Positions 54,047-61,389 of a stretch of 64,000 bases of DNA are shown in pieces. A program made the translations under genes and the position numbers. The notes beneath the pieces were generated by a model, which saw only the letters and a program-made list of their open reading frames with translations, did not search any database and was not told the DNA's origin. Position 1 is the stretch's first letter. Each line of letters opens with the position of its first letter. This DNA is from Anaerolineae bacterium (lineage in GTDB: Bacteria; Chloroflexota; Anaerolineae; Aggregatilineales; Phototrophicaceae), in assembly GCA_022824465.1 (NCBI GenBank), contig JAJDZV010000008.1, positions 1 through 64,000 on the forward strand, in the 5' to 3' direction.

Positions 54047-55879
54047 TTAACCCTCCTGCTCTTTCAGGCTCTCGTAGATCCACGTGGGCGTCAACGGCAA
54101 GCCATCGCCGAGCGCCAGCGACCTGACATGTGAGATATTCTCCGGATGTTCCAGGCGGATCAGCTGCGTCAACTGACCGTCAAAATTGTTCTCGATCACA
54201 AAGACGCTTCTGTGCTGATCGATGAAGTCGCTTATCTCCGGCGCCATCGGCAGCGCGCGCACGCGCAAGTAATTCGTTTTGATGCCGTCATTTGCCAGCC
54301 AGTCGCGCGCTTCACGGATTGCGTCATCGTTTGTTCCGAAAGTGATGATGCCGATATCGGCCTCGCTCTCGGCGTCCACAAGCGGCTGTGGCAGCATCCC
54401 GCGGGCAGTGTTCATCTTGCGCCGCAAGCGCGTCATGTTTTCGATCCAGTCATCGCTGCGCTCGCTGTAGGTGGCGTATTCATCGTGTCCTGTGCCCCGC
54501 GTGAAGTAGCCGGCAAAGCGATGAGCCGTGCCCGGCACCGTCCGGTAGGCGATGCCATCGCCATCGACATCCAGGTAGCGGCCCCACTTGCCATGCTCGT
54601 CTATGAACGCTTGCAGCTCGCCGGCCTTGAGGACTTTGCCGCGGCTGATGGGCTGGTTCGGATAGTCAAAAGGTTCAGACAGCCAGTTGTTCATGCCCAA
54701 GTCCAGGTCGCTCAAGACGAAAACCGGCGTCTGCAATGCTTCGGCAATATCAAAGGACTTCCAGCCGAACTCGAAGGCTTCTCTCAAATTGCCCGGCATG
54801 AGGCAAATCTGCCGCCCATCGCCATGACCCAGGAAGTGAGTGAAGAGCAGGTCGCCCTGGCTGGTGCGCGTGGGCAAGCCGGTGCTCGGTCCCATGCGCG
54901 TGATATTCCAGAAGACAGCCGGAATCTCGGCGAAATACGCCAATCCGGCGAACTCCGCCATCAAGCTTATGCCCGGTCCGCTTGTCGAGGTTAAGGAGCG
55001 CGCGCCCGCCCATCCGGCGCCGACAACGATGCCAGCGGCCGCCAACTCGTCCTCCGCCTGCACGACGGCGATTGTGTTCTCATTGTCTTCAGTCTGGCGC
55101 AAATGCTTGTATGCAATGACGCCATCGACAAAGCTGGTCGACGGCGTTATCGGATACCAGGCGACCACGTTGACGCCGCCGAAGATGGCGCCGAGCGCGC
55201 CCGCTTCGTTGCCCGTCATCATGATCTTGCCGCGCGTTCCATCCATCCTCTCGAATCGATAGGGATCGCTCTTGACTATATTCTCAGCCGTCCAGTGATA
55301 AGCCAGCTCGACGATGTCCTGGTTCATCCGCGCCGGCTTCTCCCGCCCTTTGAAGTTATCAAGCAGCACCTGATAAATGAGGTCCAGCGGGATATCAAAG
55401 AGCTGCGCAACCGCGCCGACATAGGTCATATTCTCGACCAGCTTGCGGAAGGCTGACGGCACTTTCGTCTGACGCATCAGCTTGGTCACCGGAATTTCGT
55501 AATACGATATATCCTCGCGCTGATTGATCACCCGGGCGATCTTGTCCGTGGTGATGCAGACGCCGCCCGGCGGTAAATTGGAGACATCTTCGGGCGCCGT
55601 CGCGTCGTTGTAGGCGACCACAATCTCTGTCACCGCCTTCCGCGCCGTGTAGCCATCTTTGCTCGCGCGGATCGTATACCAGGTCGGCAAGCCCTTGATA
55701 TTCGACGGGAAGAGATTCTTGCCGTTGACCGGTATGCCCATGCGGAACAATGACATCACCAGCACGTTGTTCGAGGTCTGGCTGCCCGAACCGTTCTTGG
55801 TCGCGACCGAAAAAGCGAAGTCGTTGATGACCGGTTCGCGCGTGAGTATCTTGCTTTCAGTTTGCGGTTGAATTGCCAT
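54047..55879 (-). CDS. korA: 2-oxoacid:ferredoxin oxidoreductase, fused gamma-alpha subunit
   Basis: Protein of 610 residues with gamma domain first (NVLVMSLFRMGIPVNGKNLF, about 30-200) and alpha domain after (GNEAGALGAIFGGVNVVAWY, YPITPSTSFVDGVIAY, TSTSGPGISLMAEFAGLAYF). It oxidatively decarboxylates 2-oxoacids with KorB, reducing ferredoxin. With citrate synthase and aconitase nearby, a ferredoxin-linked TCA step at 2-oxoglutarate is the likely use. It is encoded between korB and a GntR regulator on the same strand. Confidence 0.92.
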   Translation of the reverse strand: MAIQPQTESKILTREPVINDFAFSVATKNGSGSQTSNNVLVMSLFRMGIPVNGKNLFPSNIKGLPTWYTIRASKDGYTARKAVTEIVVAYNDATAPEDVSNLPPGGVCITTDKIARVINQREDISYYEIPVTKLMRQTKVPSAFRKLVENMTYVGAVAQLFDIPLDLIYQVLLDNFKGREKPARMNQDIVELAYHWTAENIVKSDPYRFERMDGTRGKIMMTGNEAGALGAIFGGVNVVAWYPITPSTSFVDGVIAYKHLRQTEDNENTIAVVQAEDELAAAGIVVGAGWAGARSLTSTSGPGISLMAEFAGLAYFAEIPAVFWNITRMGPSTGLPTRTSQGDLLFTHFLGHGDGRQICLMPGNLREAFEFGWKSFDIAEALQTPVFVLSDLDLGMNNWLSEPFDYPNQPISRGKVLKAGELQAFIDEHGKWGRYLDVDGDGIAYRTVPGTAHRFAGYFTRGTGHDEYATYSERSDDWIENMTRLRRKMNTARGMLPQPLVDAESEADIGIITFGTNDDAIREARDWLANDGIKTNYLRVRALPMAPEISDFIDQHRSVFVIENNFDGQLTQLIRLEHPENISHVRSLALGDGLPLTPTWIYESLKEQEG

Positions 55880-55946
55880 GAGAAACTACGCAGTGTTTTG
55901 CGTACTACTCCTTTCGCAACAGTTATCCAAAGTGTCGTGCTCGCTT

Positions 55947-56645
55947 CTATCGACCACGCTCCAGCTCCCAGGAGCCGTTGTCAGGTTCATATCGCAATAG
56001 ACTGGTATGCTCCAAAAATGCCCGGCGCGCGCCGTCGAAGTCTTCGTTTCGAATCAAGCGGAGAATCCGCGAGTGATAATCCCAGACCTTGCGCAGATAG
56101 CTGTAATCCTCGTAGCGATTGACGCCGACCTCCTCATAGAGGTCCCAATAGGCTTCCAAAATGCCGAGCACAAACTTGTTGTCGAGGCGCCTGAACACAG
56201 TCAGGTGGAAGATTCGATGCTCTGGATTGGGAATGTGAATCGGACGCGAATCCAGCTTGCGATAGGCGCTGTCCAAGCAATCCTGCATGACCTCGAGATC
56301 GGCGCCAGTGAGCAAGCCGCAGGCTTCATTCCAATAAGCCGCCTCGACATGATTGCGCAAGGAGGCGAATGACTCAAAGCGCTCGCCGCAAGCCAAGGCG
56401 TACATCGCGCTAAGGCGCACCGCCGGCGTAAAGGCATATTCCATAATCCGCGTGCCTCGCTTGGAGCGCACCTCGACCCAGCCCATCGTCCGCGCCACTT
56501 CAAGCTGCTCGCGGACTTTGTTGGCGCTCATATCCAGGTGAGCGTCATTGGTCAACTCCTGGATCGACGGCAAGCGGTCGCCGGGCTGATAACCCTGCCG
56601 GATGATGTAATTCAGAAAGTCGGAACCCAGATTGATGTCCATCAT
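55947..56645 (-). CDS. GntR/FadR-type transcriptional regulator
   Basis: Regulator of 232 residues: N-terminal winged HTH (YIIRQGYQPGDRLPSIQELT, MSANKVREQLEVARTMGWVE, SKRGTRIME) and a C-terminal all-helical FCD ligand domain with HRIFHLTVFRRLDNKFVLGI and the metal-site His in KVWDYHSRILRLI. It is the first gene of a gntR-korA-korB series behind a consensus promoter. Direct repeats over the -10 may be its own binding sites. The effector is unknown, probably an organic acid. Confidence 0.9.
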   Translation of the reverse strand: MMDINLGSDFLNYIIRQGYQPGDRLPSIQELTNDAHLDMSANKVREQLEVARTMGWVEVRSKRGTRIMEYAFTPAVRLSAMYALACGERFESFASLRNHVEAAYWNEACGLLTGADLEVMQDCLDSAYRKLDSRPIHIPNPEHRIFHLTVFRRLDNKFVLGILEAYWDLYEEVGVNRYEDYSYLRKVWDYHSRILRLIRNEDFDGARRAFLEHTSLLRYEPDNGSWELERGR

Positions 56646-56657
56646 TCGTCAGATGAA

Positions 56658-56684
56658 TGCAATCAATGTATCGTTGCTATCAAT
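56658..56684 (-). promoter_or_regulatory. Direct-repeat operator candidate at the gntR promoter
   Basis: TGCAATCAAT (56658-56667) and TGCTATCAAT (56675-56684) are direct repeats 17 bases apart, the second overlapping the -10 box. Such spacing puts both on nearly the same DNA face. Likely autoregulatory sites for the GntR protein. Confidence 0.45.
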
Positions 56685-56712
56685 TATATTGTTGAATGGG
56701 TGCTTCTGTCAA
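56683..56712 (-). promoter_or_regulatory. Strong sigma70-type promoter of gntR-korA-korB
   Basis: Minus strand TTGACA (56712-56707), 18 bases, TATAAT (56688-56683): both hexamers are perfect consensus. The start is near 56676, about 30 bases before the gntR ATG. Confidence 0.8.
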
Positions 56713-56865
56713 GACCAATTGCCGGTTTCCGTGTGTACATCGCTCCGTAGTTTCCATGGTGGGATTCGAGAACATTCCAACGGAAACTCATCCAAATCAG
56801 TAATCGAAAACACGTAGTTGGAAAGACTCCCAGCGATGTAGAATCGCCTAAATCAACGAGCGCGT

Positions 56866-56891
56866 GTAGAGACGAGCCTTGGCTCGCCCGC
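56866..56891. repeat. Dispersed hairpin repeat, copy C
   Basis: GTAGAGACGAGCCTTGGCTC-GCCCGC; identical to copy A (19709-19734) in 24 of 26 positions, with CGAGCC/GGCTCG arms. Confidence 0.75.
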
Positions 56892-57120
56892 GCTCGCTAA
56901 AAGCTTTCAATCACTCTTCGCATGACTAACTCGGAACTACCGAGAACACCGAAGCAGTGGCAATAGAGTAATGAGAATTACGATAAAGCACGGATTTGTA
57001 AGGCTTGTCCGATAACTCAAGTTCAACCCGAATTACGCGATTTATCAGCACGTAAACGGCCTCATACTGGCCGAATCCGCGCGAAAACTGTCAATTCAGC
57101 CCCAACTCCGCTGATTTTAG

Positions 57121-57164
57121 CTCCCCTTCACTGATGATTCGGGTAAGGGGCCGGGGGATGGGGT
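57121..57164. repeat. C-run/G-run dispersed repeat, copy 1
   Basis: CTCCCCTTCACTGATGATTC followed by GGGTAAGGGGCCGGGGGATG-GGGT. The C-rich left and G-rich right parts can fold back. A similar element is at 61334-61375. Such units are common between genes in some Chloroflexota and cyanobacteria. Confidence 0.55.
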
Positions 57165-57207
57165 AGAATTAGCGCATGACACATTACATTATCGGACATG
57201 CCTTGCA

Positions 57208-57236
57208 GGGTCGACTCACAGAATCGCCCCTACGAC
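57208..57236. repeat. Dispersed hairpin repeat, variant copy D (reverse)
   Basis: Reverse complement reads GTCGTAGGGGCGATTCTGTG-AGTCGACCC, sharing GTAGGGGCGA and AGTCG with copy B. It is more diverged within the arms. Confidence 0.5.
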
Positions 57237-57336
57237 GTCCCCAAGCTTTCCGCACTATATTCTTGGAACTACTGACAGCACAGAGAATCCAACTCAGTCG
57301 ACCAAAATCAGCGTAGTGCAAATTACGTTTCGCGCA

Positions 57337-58503
57337 TCAGCCCCGCAGCGCGCTCATGCGCTCAGCCGCGCGCTCCAGCGTCTCGTCGCTTTTGCAGAAG
57401 GCGAAGCGCACATGATTCTCGGCGTGATGTCGGTGTTTCGCGCTGAAGAAAGCCGAGGGCGGGATCGTCGCCACGCCGATCTCTTCGATCAAATGGCGAC
57501 AGAACTCGACATCGTTGCCATCGTAAACCGCCGAAAAGTCGCCCATGATGAAGTAAGTGCCTTCGGGCTGTATCGCCGTCATGCCGGCCGCCTCGATCAC
57601 TTGCATGACCAGATCGCGCTTGTGGGAATATAGCGCCTGATACTCTTCATAATAGCTGGTCCCCAGTGTGAAGGCGTAGGCAGTAGCCGCCTGCGCCGGA
57701 TGATTGGTCGCGAAGGTTATAAATTGATGCGAGCGCCACACGCCCGTGATCAGTTCGGGCGGACCATAAACCCAGCCGATCTTCCAACCCGTCATGCCAA
57801 AAGTCTTGCCGGCGCTGCCGATGGTCACCGTTCGTTCGAACATGCCCGGCAATGACGCAATCGCCACATGCTGATGCCCCTCGAAGGTCAGGTGTTCATA
57901 GACCTCGTCGGAAATGACGATGACATCGCGCTCTATGCACAGCTCGGCGATGAGCTTCAATTCGGCGCGCGTATACACGCGGCCCGATGGGTTGTTCGGC
58001 GTATTGAGGATGATGGCGCGCGTGCTGTCGCGGAAGGCGGCGCGTAACTCCGCCTCCTCGAAGGTCCAGTTTGGCGGATGCATCGGGACGTAAACAGGCG
58101 TCCCGCCCGCCATAATCACGCCGGGCACATAGCTATCGTAATATGGCTCTATGACGATGACCTCGTCGCCCGGGTCGACCAAACCCATTATCGCGCTGTA
58201 GACGCCCTGGGTCGCGCCGGCGGTGACGATGACGCCGCTTTCAGGGTCGACATCCAAACCATAGAAGACGCCGGCATGCCGCGCCACCCCTTCGCGCAAA
58301 GCCGGCAAACCCGGGCTGGGCGCGTACTGATTGGCGCTGTCACTCTTGAGCGCTGCGACCGCCGCGTCAATGATCGCTTGGGGTCCGTCGAAGTCGGGAC
58401 GCCCTTGGCCCAGGTTGACCGCCTTGTGCTGCGCCGCCAACTGGTTGATCTCGGTGAAGATCGTTGTGCCGAATGGCGCTACCCGCTTTGCGTATGATGG
58501 CAT
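57337..58503 (-). CDS. Class I/II pyridoxal-phosphate aminotransferase
   Basis: Fold-type I aminotransferase of 388 residues, closest in feel to the kynurenine/methionine aminotransferase (YbdL-like) group. AVNLGQGRPDFDGPQAIIDA, TAGATQGVYSAIMGLVDPGD, LNTPNNPSGRVYTRAEL, ISDEVYEHLTFEG, and the cofactor Lys in GSAGKTFGMTGWKIGW are visible; RFAFCKSDETL holds the substrate Arg. The start ATG 58503 follows CAGGAAG; the 21 residues upstream in the track are dropped. Substrate range not deducible. Confidence 0.92.
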   Translation of the reverse strand: MPSYAKRVAPFGTTIFTEINQLAAQHKAVNLGQGRPDFDGPQAIIDAAVAALKSDSANQYAPSPGLPALREGVARHAGVFYGLDVDPESGVIVTAGATQGVYSAIMGLVDPGDEVIVIEPYYDSYVPGVIMAGGTPVYVPMHPPNWTFEEAELRAAFRDSTRAIILNTPNNPSGRVYTRAELKLIAELCIERDVIVISDEVYEHLTFEGHQHVAIASLPGMFERTVTIGSAGKTFGMTGWKIGWVYGPPELITGVWRSHQFITFATNHPAQAATAYAFTLGTSYYEEYQALYSHKRDLVMQVIEAAGMTAIQPEGTYFIMGDFSAVYDGNDVEFCRHLIEEIGVATIPPSAFFSAKHRHHAENHVRFAFCKSDETLERAAERMSALRG

Positions 58504-58562
58504 GTCTGGCTTCCTGCACTTTGTCCAATGGTCAACTGCCCAACTTGGCAGAGGCGGCGCTC

Positions 58563-59450
58563 TCAATCGTGATTGAGCAATCCAACTGCGATTTCTTTGC
58601 CAAGCTGAAAATATGGAATATTCGTGCGTCTCTTTACGAACCTAAAATGGACCGTTCGCCCCTTTGTCAATTCTCTTAATCGTTGCCAGTGGCGTTGATA
58701 CTTGACTGGCTCGCCGTTTCTTGTTTTCCAGCCATTCTTGACCCAAGCCGGCAGCCACTCGTTCATGCCCTTTGACAGATACTCTTGTGCCGTATAAACC
58801 GTCGCGCTTTCATACTGTCTCTGATGCTCTAATGCTCTTATGGCGGCGACAAGAGTAGATTCCTGCTCGGAATTGCCAGGCAATAGCTGCTTTATTTCTT
58901 GGGCGCTTTCTTTATAGATAACTTGCGCGGCAAAAGCGCAAGCTTTCTTCTTCGAGTCCACTACAGTCGTAATGTAGATTGCCGCATCGGTTTCAGGCTC
59001 TGCATCTTGCGACGCATCGCTTTCTGGTCGCGAATTCATACGCGCGCGCTTTTCCTTGACCGCTAGCCGATCGCAACGTTCGTTTAACTCATTGCCCGAA
59101 TGCCCGGCGACATACTTCCAATCAAGCTGGTGACTTTCGCCGCGTCTGCCATAATCCCGCCAGAGTGTTTTGTTGCGGGTCACCTTCTTCTTGCCCGTAG
59201 CGATATCGATCACGTAACGCGAATCAGTCACAATCGTGACTTGCGCCGGGCGCTTTAATGCCTTCAAACCCTCGATGACAGCTGTCAGTTCCATCCGATT
59301 ATTGGTGGTGTTCTCCTCGCCGCCGCTAAGCACTGTCTCCTTAAGTAGCTTCCCATTCTCATCAACCGCGCGCAATATCGCCGCCCAACCGCCCGGCTGA
59401 TTCTCCGCATGAATATCACAAGCGCCATCTGTGTAAATCGTGATTTGCAT
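58563..59450 (-). CDS. Ribonuclease HI with a second, degenerate RNase H domain
   Basis: Protein of 295 residues from ATG 59450. Residues 1-135 form a complete RNase HI with catalytic D8 (TDGAC), E54 (NNRMELTAV), D76 (TDSRYV) and H117/D127 (GHSGNELNERCDRLA). After a Glu/Asp-rich linker a second domain (about 155-290) repeats the fold, shown by WVKNGWKTRNGEPVKYQRHW, the RNase H WxxxGWxxxxG helix. But it has TAQEYL for the third Asp site and KRRTNIPYFQLGKEI for the last motif. The second copy is therefore probably a binding or dimer domain. Role: removal of RNA from RNA-DNA hybrids. Confidence 0.88.
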   Translation of the reverse strand: MQITIYTDGACDIHAENQPGGWAAILRAVDENGKLLKETVLSGGEENTTNNRMELTAVIEGLKALKRPAQVTIVTDSRYVIDIATGKKKVTRNKTLWRDYGRRGESHQLDWKYVAGHSGNELNERCDRLAVKEKRARMNSRPESDASQDAEPETDAAIYITTVVDSKKKACAFAAQVIYKESAQEIKQLLPGNSEQESTLVAAIRALEHQRQYESATVYTAQEYLSKGMNEWLPAWVKNGWKTRNGEPVKYQRHWQRLRELTKGRTVHFRFVKRRTNIPYFQLGKEIAVGLLNHD

Positions 59451-59524
59451 CTCGTCCGCCAATTGGCATAAGATTAGGGCGCAGTCTAACACAGCCGACA
59501 AGTTCAGCGACAGGGTGACCAGCC

Positions 59525-59959
59525 ATGGCGGAACAACCTGACCTGCAGAAGATGCGCTATGACTCGCTGCTCAAGATCACGCGAACGATGGGCGGGGCGG
59601 CGCTCTCCGGCGCTGTGCCCACGCCGACCCTCGAGCTGGCGAAACAACTGGGCATCTCCATCGCCGATGCCTGGATGTGCTTTGATATCTATCGCACGTA
59701 CTTCGGCAAAGACCTAAACAAGCAAGACCTGGCGCGCATGTTTCAAACCACCGGCCTTATCGTGCTCGGCGGCGGCGTCGCCGGTTATATCGGCATCCGC
59801 CTGGCGCAGGCGATTCTAGCGGAAATCCTGGAACAAGTGCCGATCGCCAATTCGATCATTACCGGCTTCGCTTTCGGCAGCTCTACTTTCATCGTCGGCT
59901 TGGCGTGGCTGGCAATCGTCGAGCAGAGTTACTTCCAGCATGGCGCGGACGAGACCTAA
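59525..59959 (+). CDS. Small membrane protein of unknown function
   Basis: 144 residues. The N-terminal 70 are soluble and helical; two hydrophobic segments follow, GLIVLGGGVAGYIGIRLAQA and IITGFAFGSSTFIVGLAWLA, with Gly-rich faces. It weakly recalls DUF697-like proteins, not enough to assign. It is divergent from RNase H, and its last four bases overlap the end of the convergent MFS gene. Confidence 0.6.
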   Translation: MAEQPDLQKMRYDSLLKITRTMGGAALSGAVPTPTLELAKQLGISIADAWMCFDIYRTYFGKDLNKQDLARMFQTTGLIVLGGGVAGYIGIRLAQAILAEILEQVPIANSIITGFAFGSSTFIVGLAWLAIVEQSYFQHGADET

Positions 59960-61266
59960 GCGCCTTGCAAGGCTATCTGCCTGGTCATCAGCGTGCGGAT
60001 CAAAGCCAGCAGCAGCAGCGCAAGCAAGCCTCCGCCGGCGCTCACGAACAGGAAGCCGCCCACACTGAATAGAAAGCCGGAGCTCAATGTCCCCAACCCT
60101 GCGCAGAAAGCCACCAGCATATCGTTGAAGCCGGCCACGCGCGTGCGCTCGGCGCCGGTCAGCGCATCCGCCAACATTGACGATCCCGCCACATAACCGA
60201 AATTCCAGCCCAAGCCCAGCAAGAACAGCCCGGCAATCAAGTAGGGCATCTGTGAAGATAGCGGCGCGATAATCGTCGACGCAATCAGCGTAAGCGCCGC
60301 TACAACCATCATCGTCACCCGGCCATAACGGTCGATCAGATAACCAGTCAAGGGCGAAAGCCCAAACATCCCCAGCACATGCGCGCCGATCACCAGCGAA
60401 ACCTGCGCGTTTGAATGGTCTTCCAGGTGCATGTGCCAGGGCGTAATCGTCATCAAAGTAACCATCACCGACTGGCTGATTACCATCGCGAGGATCGCCA
60501 GCTGGACCGTGGGCAGTCGCAGCAGCTCGCTCAACTTGTGACCGCGCTCCGGTCTTGCCGGGTCAATCACCGGCTCCGAATACTGCTCGGCAACGAGCGC
60601 CGGCTCCGGCCGCAGGAAGAAAAACGTGATGAGGAAGGACACGGCATACATAAAGCTCGCGACCACCCAGGGACCGGTCGTCAATTCGCCAGCCGCCGAC
60701 GCCGCCGGCAGCGTCGCTTGCAGCAGCTGCGTCTGCGCCAGCGCCGGACCTGTCACGATCTCGAGCGATAGTAATCGCGCCAGTTGACTGCTAGGCTCGA
60801 CCAAGGCGGGACCAAATATCGCGCCGATCGTGCCGGCGAACACCACGCGGCCAATCATCTGCGCGCGCTTGTCCACCGGGAACATCTCGCCAACGACGAA
60901 GCGGCTCATTTGCGAGCCGGATCGCGCCATACCCAAGGTGGCGGAACTTACAAGCAGCAAGGGTAAATTGCCATTGAGCACGGCATAAACTCCGATCATC
61001 CCGCCGGCTAGACCAATGCCATAAGCGGTGCACAATCCGTTGCGCCGCCCGTAACGCCCCATGATCACACCCATGAAATAAGCCATGATGGAATGCGAGA
61101 ATGTGACCATCGTGGTCGGCAAGCCGGCGGCCGCGTCCGACCCGCCGAGGATCCCCGCCGCAATTGAATGCAGCGTGATGATCGATATCTGCGCCGCCGA
61201 GAACAAACTCTGCGCCACGAAAATCGTGACCAACAGACGATGGCTCACCCTCAAGGGATATTTCAT
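59956..61266 (-). CDS. Major facilitator superfamily transporter
   Basis: Twelve-TM transporter of 436 residues starting at ATG 61266 (GGAG upstream). The TM2-3 loop has FMGVIMGRYGRRNGLCTAYG and the TM8-9 loop LTGYLIDRYGRVTMMVVAAL, both MFS signatures. A periplasmic insert between TM5 and TM6 (VEPSSQLARLLSLEIVTGPA) is unusually long. A drug or metabolite efflux or uptake role is possible; the substrate is unknown. Confidence 0.88.
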   Translation of the reverse strand: MKYPLRVSHRLLVTIFVAQSLFSAAQISIITLHSIAAGILGGSDAAAGLPTTMVTFSHSIMAYFMGVIMGRYGRRNGLCTAYGIGLAGGMIGVYAVLNGNLPLLLVSSATLGMARSGSQMSRFVVGEMFPVDKRAQMIGRVVFAGTIGAIFGPALVEPSSQLARLLSLEIVTGPALAQTQLLQATLPAASAAGELTTGPWVVASFMYAVSFLITFFFLRPEPALVAEQYSEPVIDPARPERGHKLSELLRLPTVQLAILAMVISQSVMVTLMTITPWHMHLEDHSNAQVSLVIGAHVLGMFGLSPLTGYLIDRYGRVTMMVVAALTLIASTIIAPLSSQMPYLIAGLFLLGLGWNFGYVAGSSMLADALTGAERTRVAGFNDMLVAFCAGLGTLSSGFLFSVGGFLFVSAGGGLLALLLLALIRTLMTRQIALQGA

Positions 61267-61333
61267 CGTCGCTCCACGCTGAGCCCGCTTGCGCCGTACG
61301 CGGTACTGGCCGCCAATCGGTCCGTTGATAAGT

Positions 61334-61375
61334 CCCTTTCCCTCATTTTGGGGCAAGGGGCAAGGGGACGGGGGC
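61334..61375. repeat. C-run/G-run dispersed repeat, copy 2
   Basis: CCCTTTCCCTCATTTTGGGG then CAAGGGGCAAGGGGACGGGG-GC, the same layout as 57121-57164. It lies between the MFS and aconitase genes, both on the minus strand. Confidence 0.55.
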
Positions 61376-61389
61376 TTGGCGTCATCTTC

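Larger units (their letters stand above)
56713..57336. other. Repeat-bearing intergenic region without genes
   Basis: About 620 bases of lower coding potential between gntR and the aminotransferase gene. It holds two hairpin repeats (56866-56891, 57208-57236) and a G-run repeat (57121-57164), listed separately. The short ORFs here have no recognisable domains. Confidence 0.6.
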
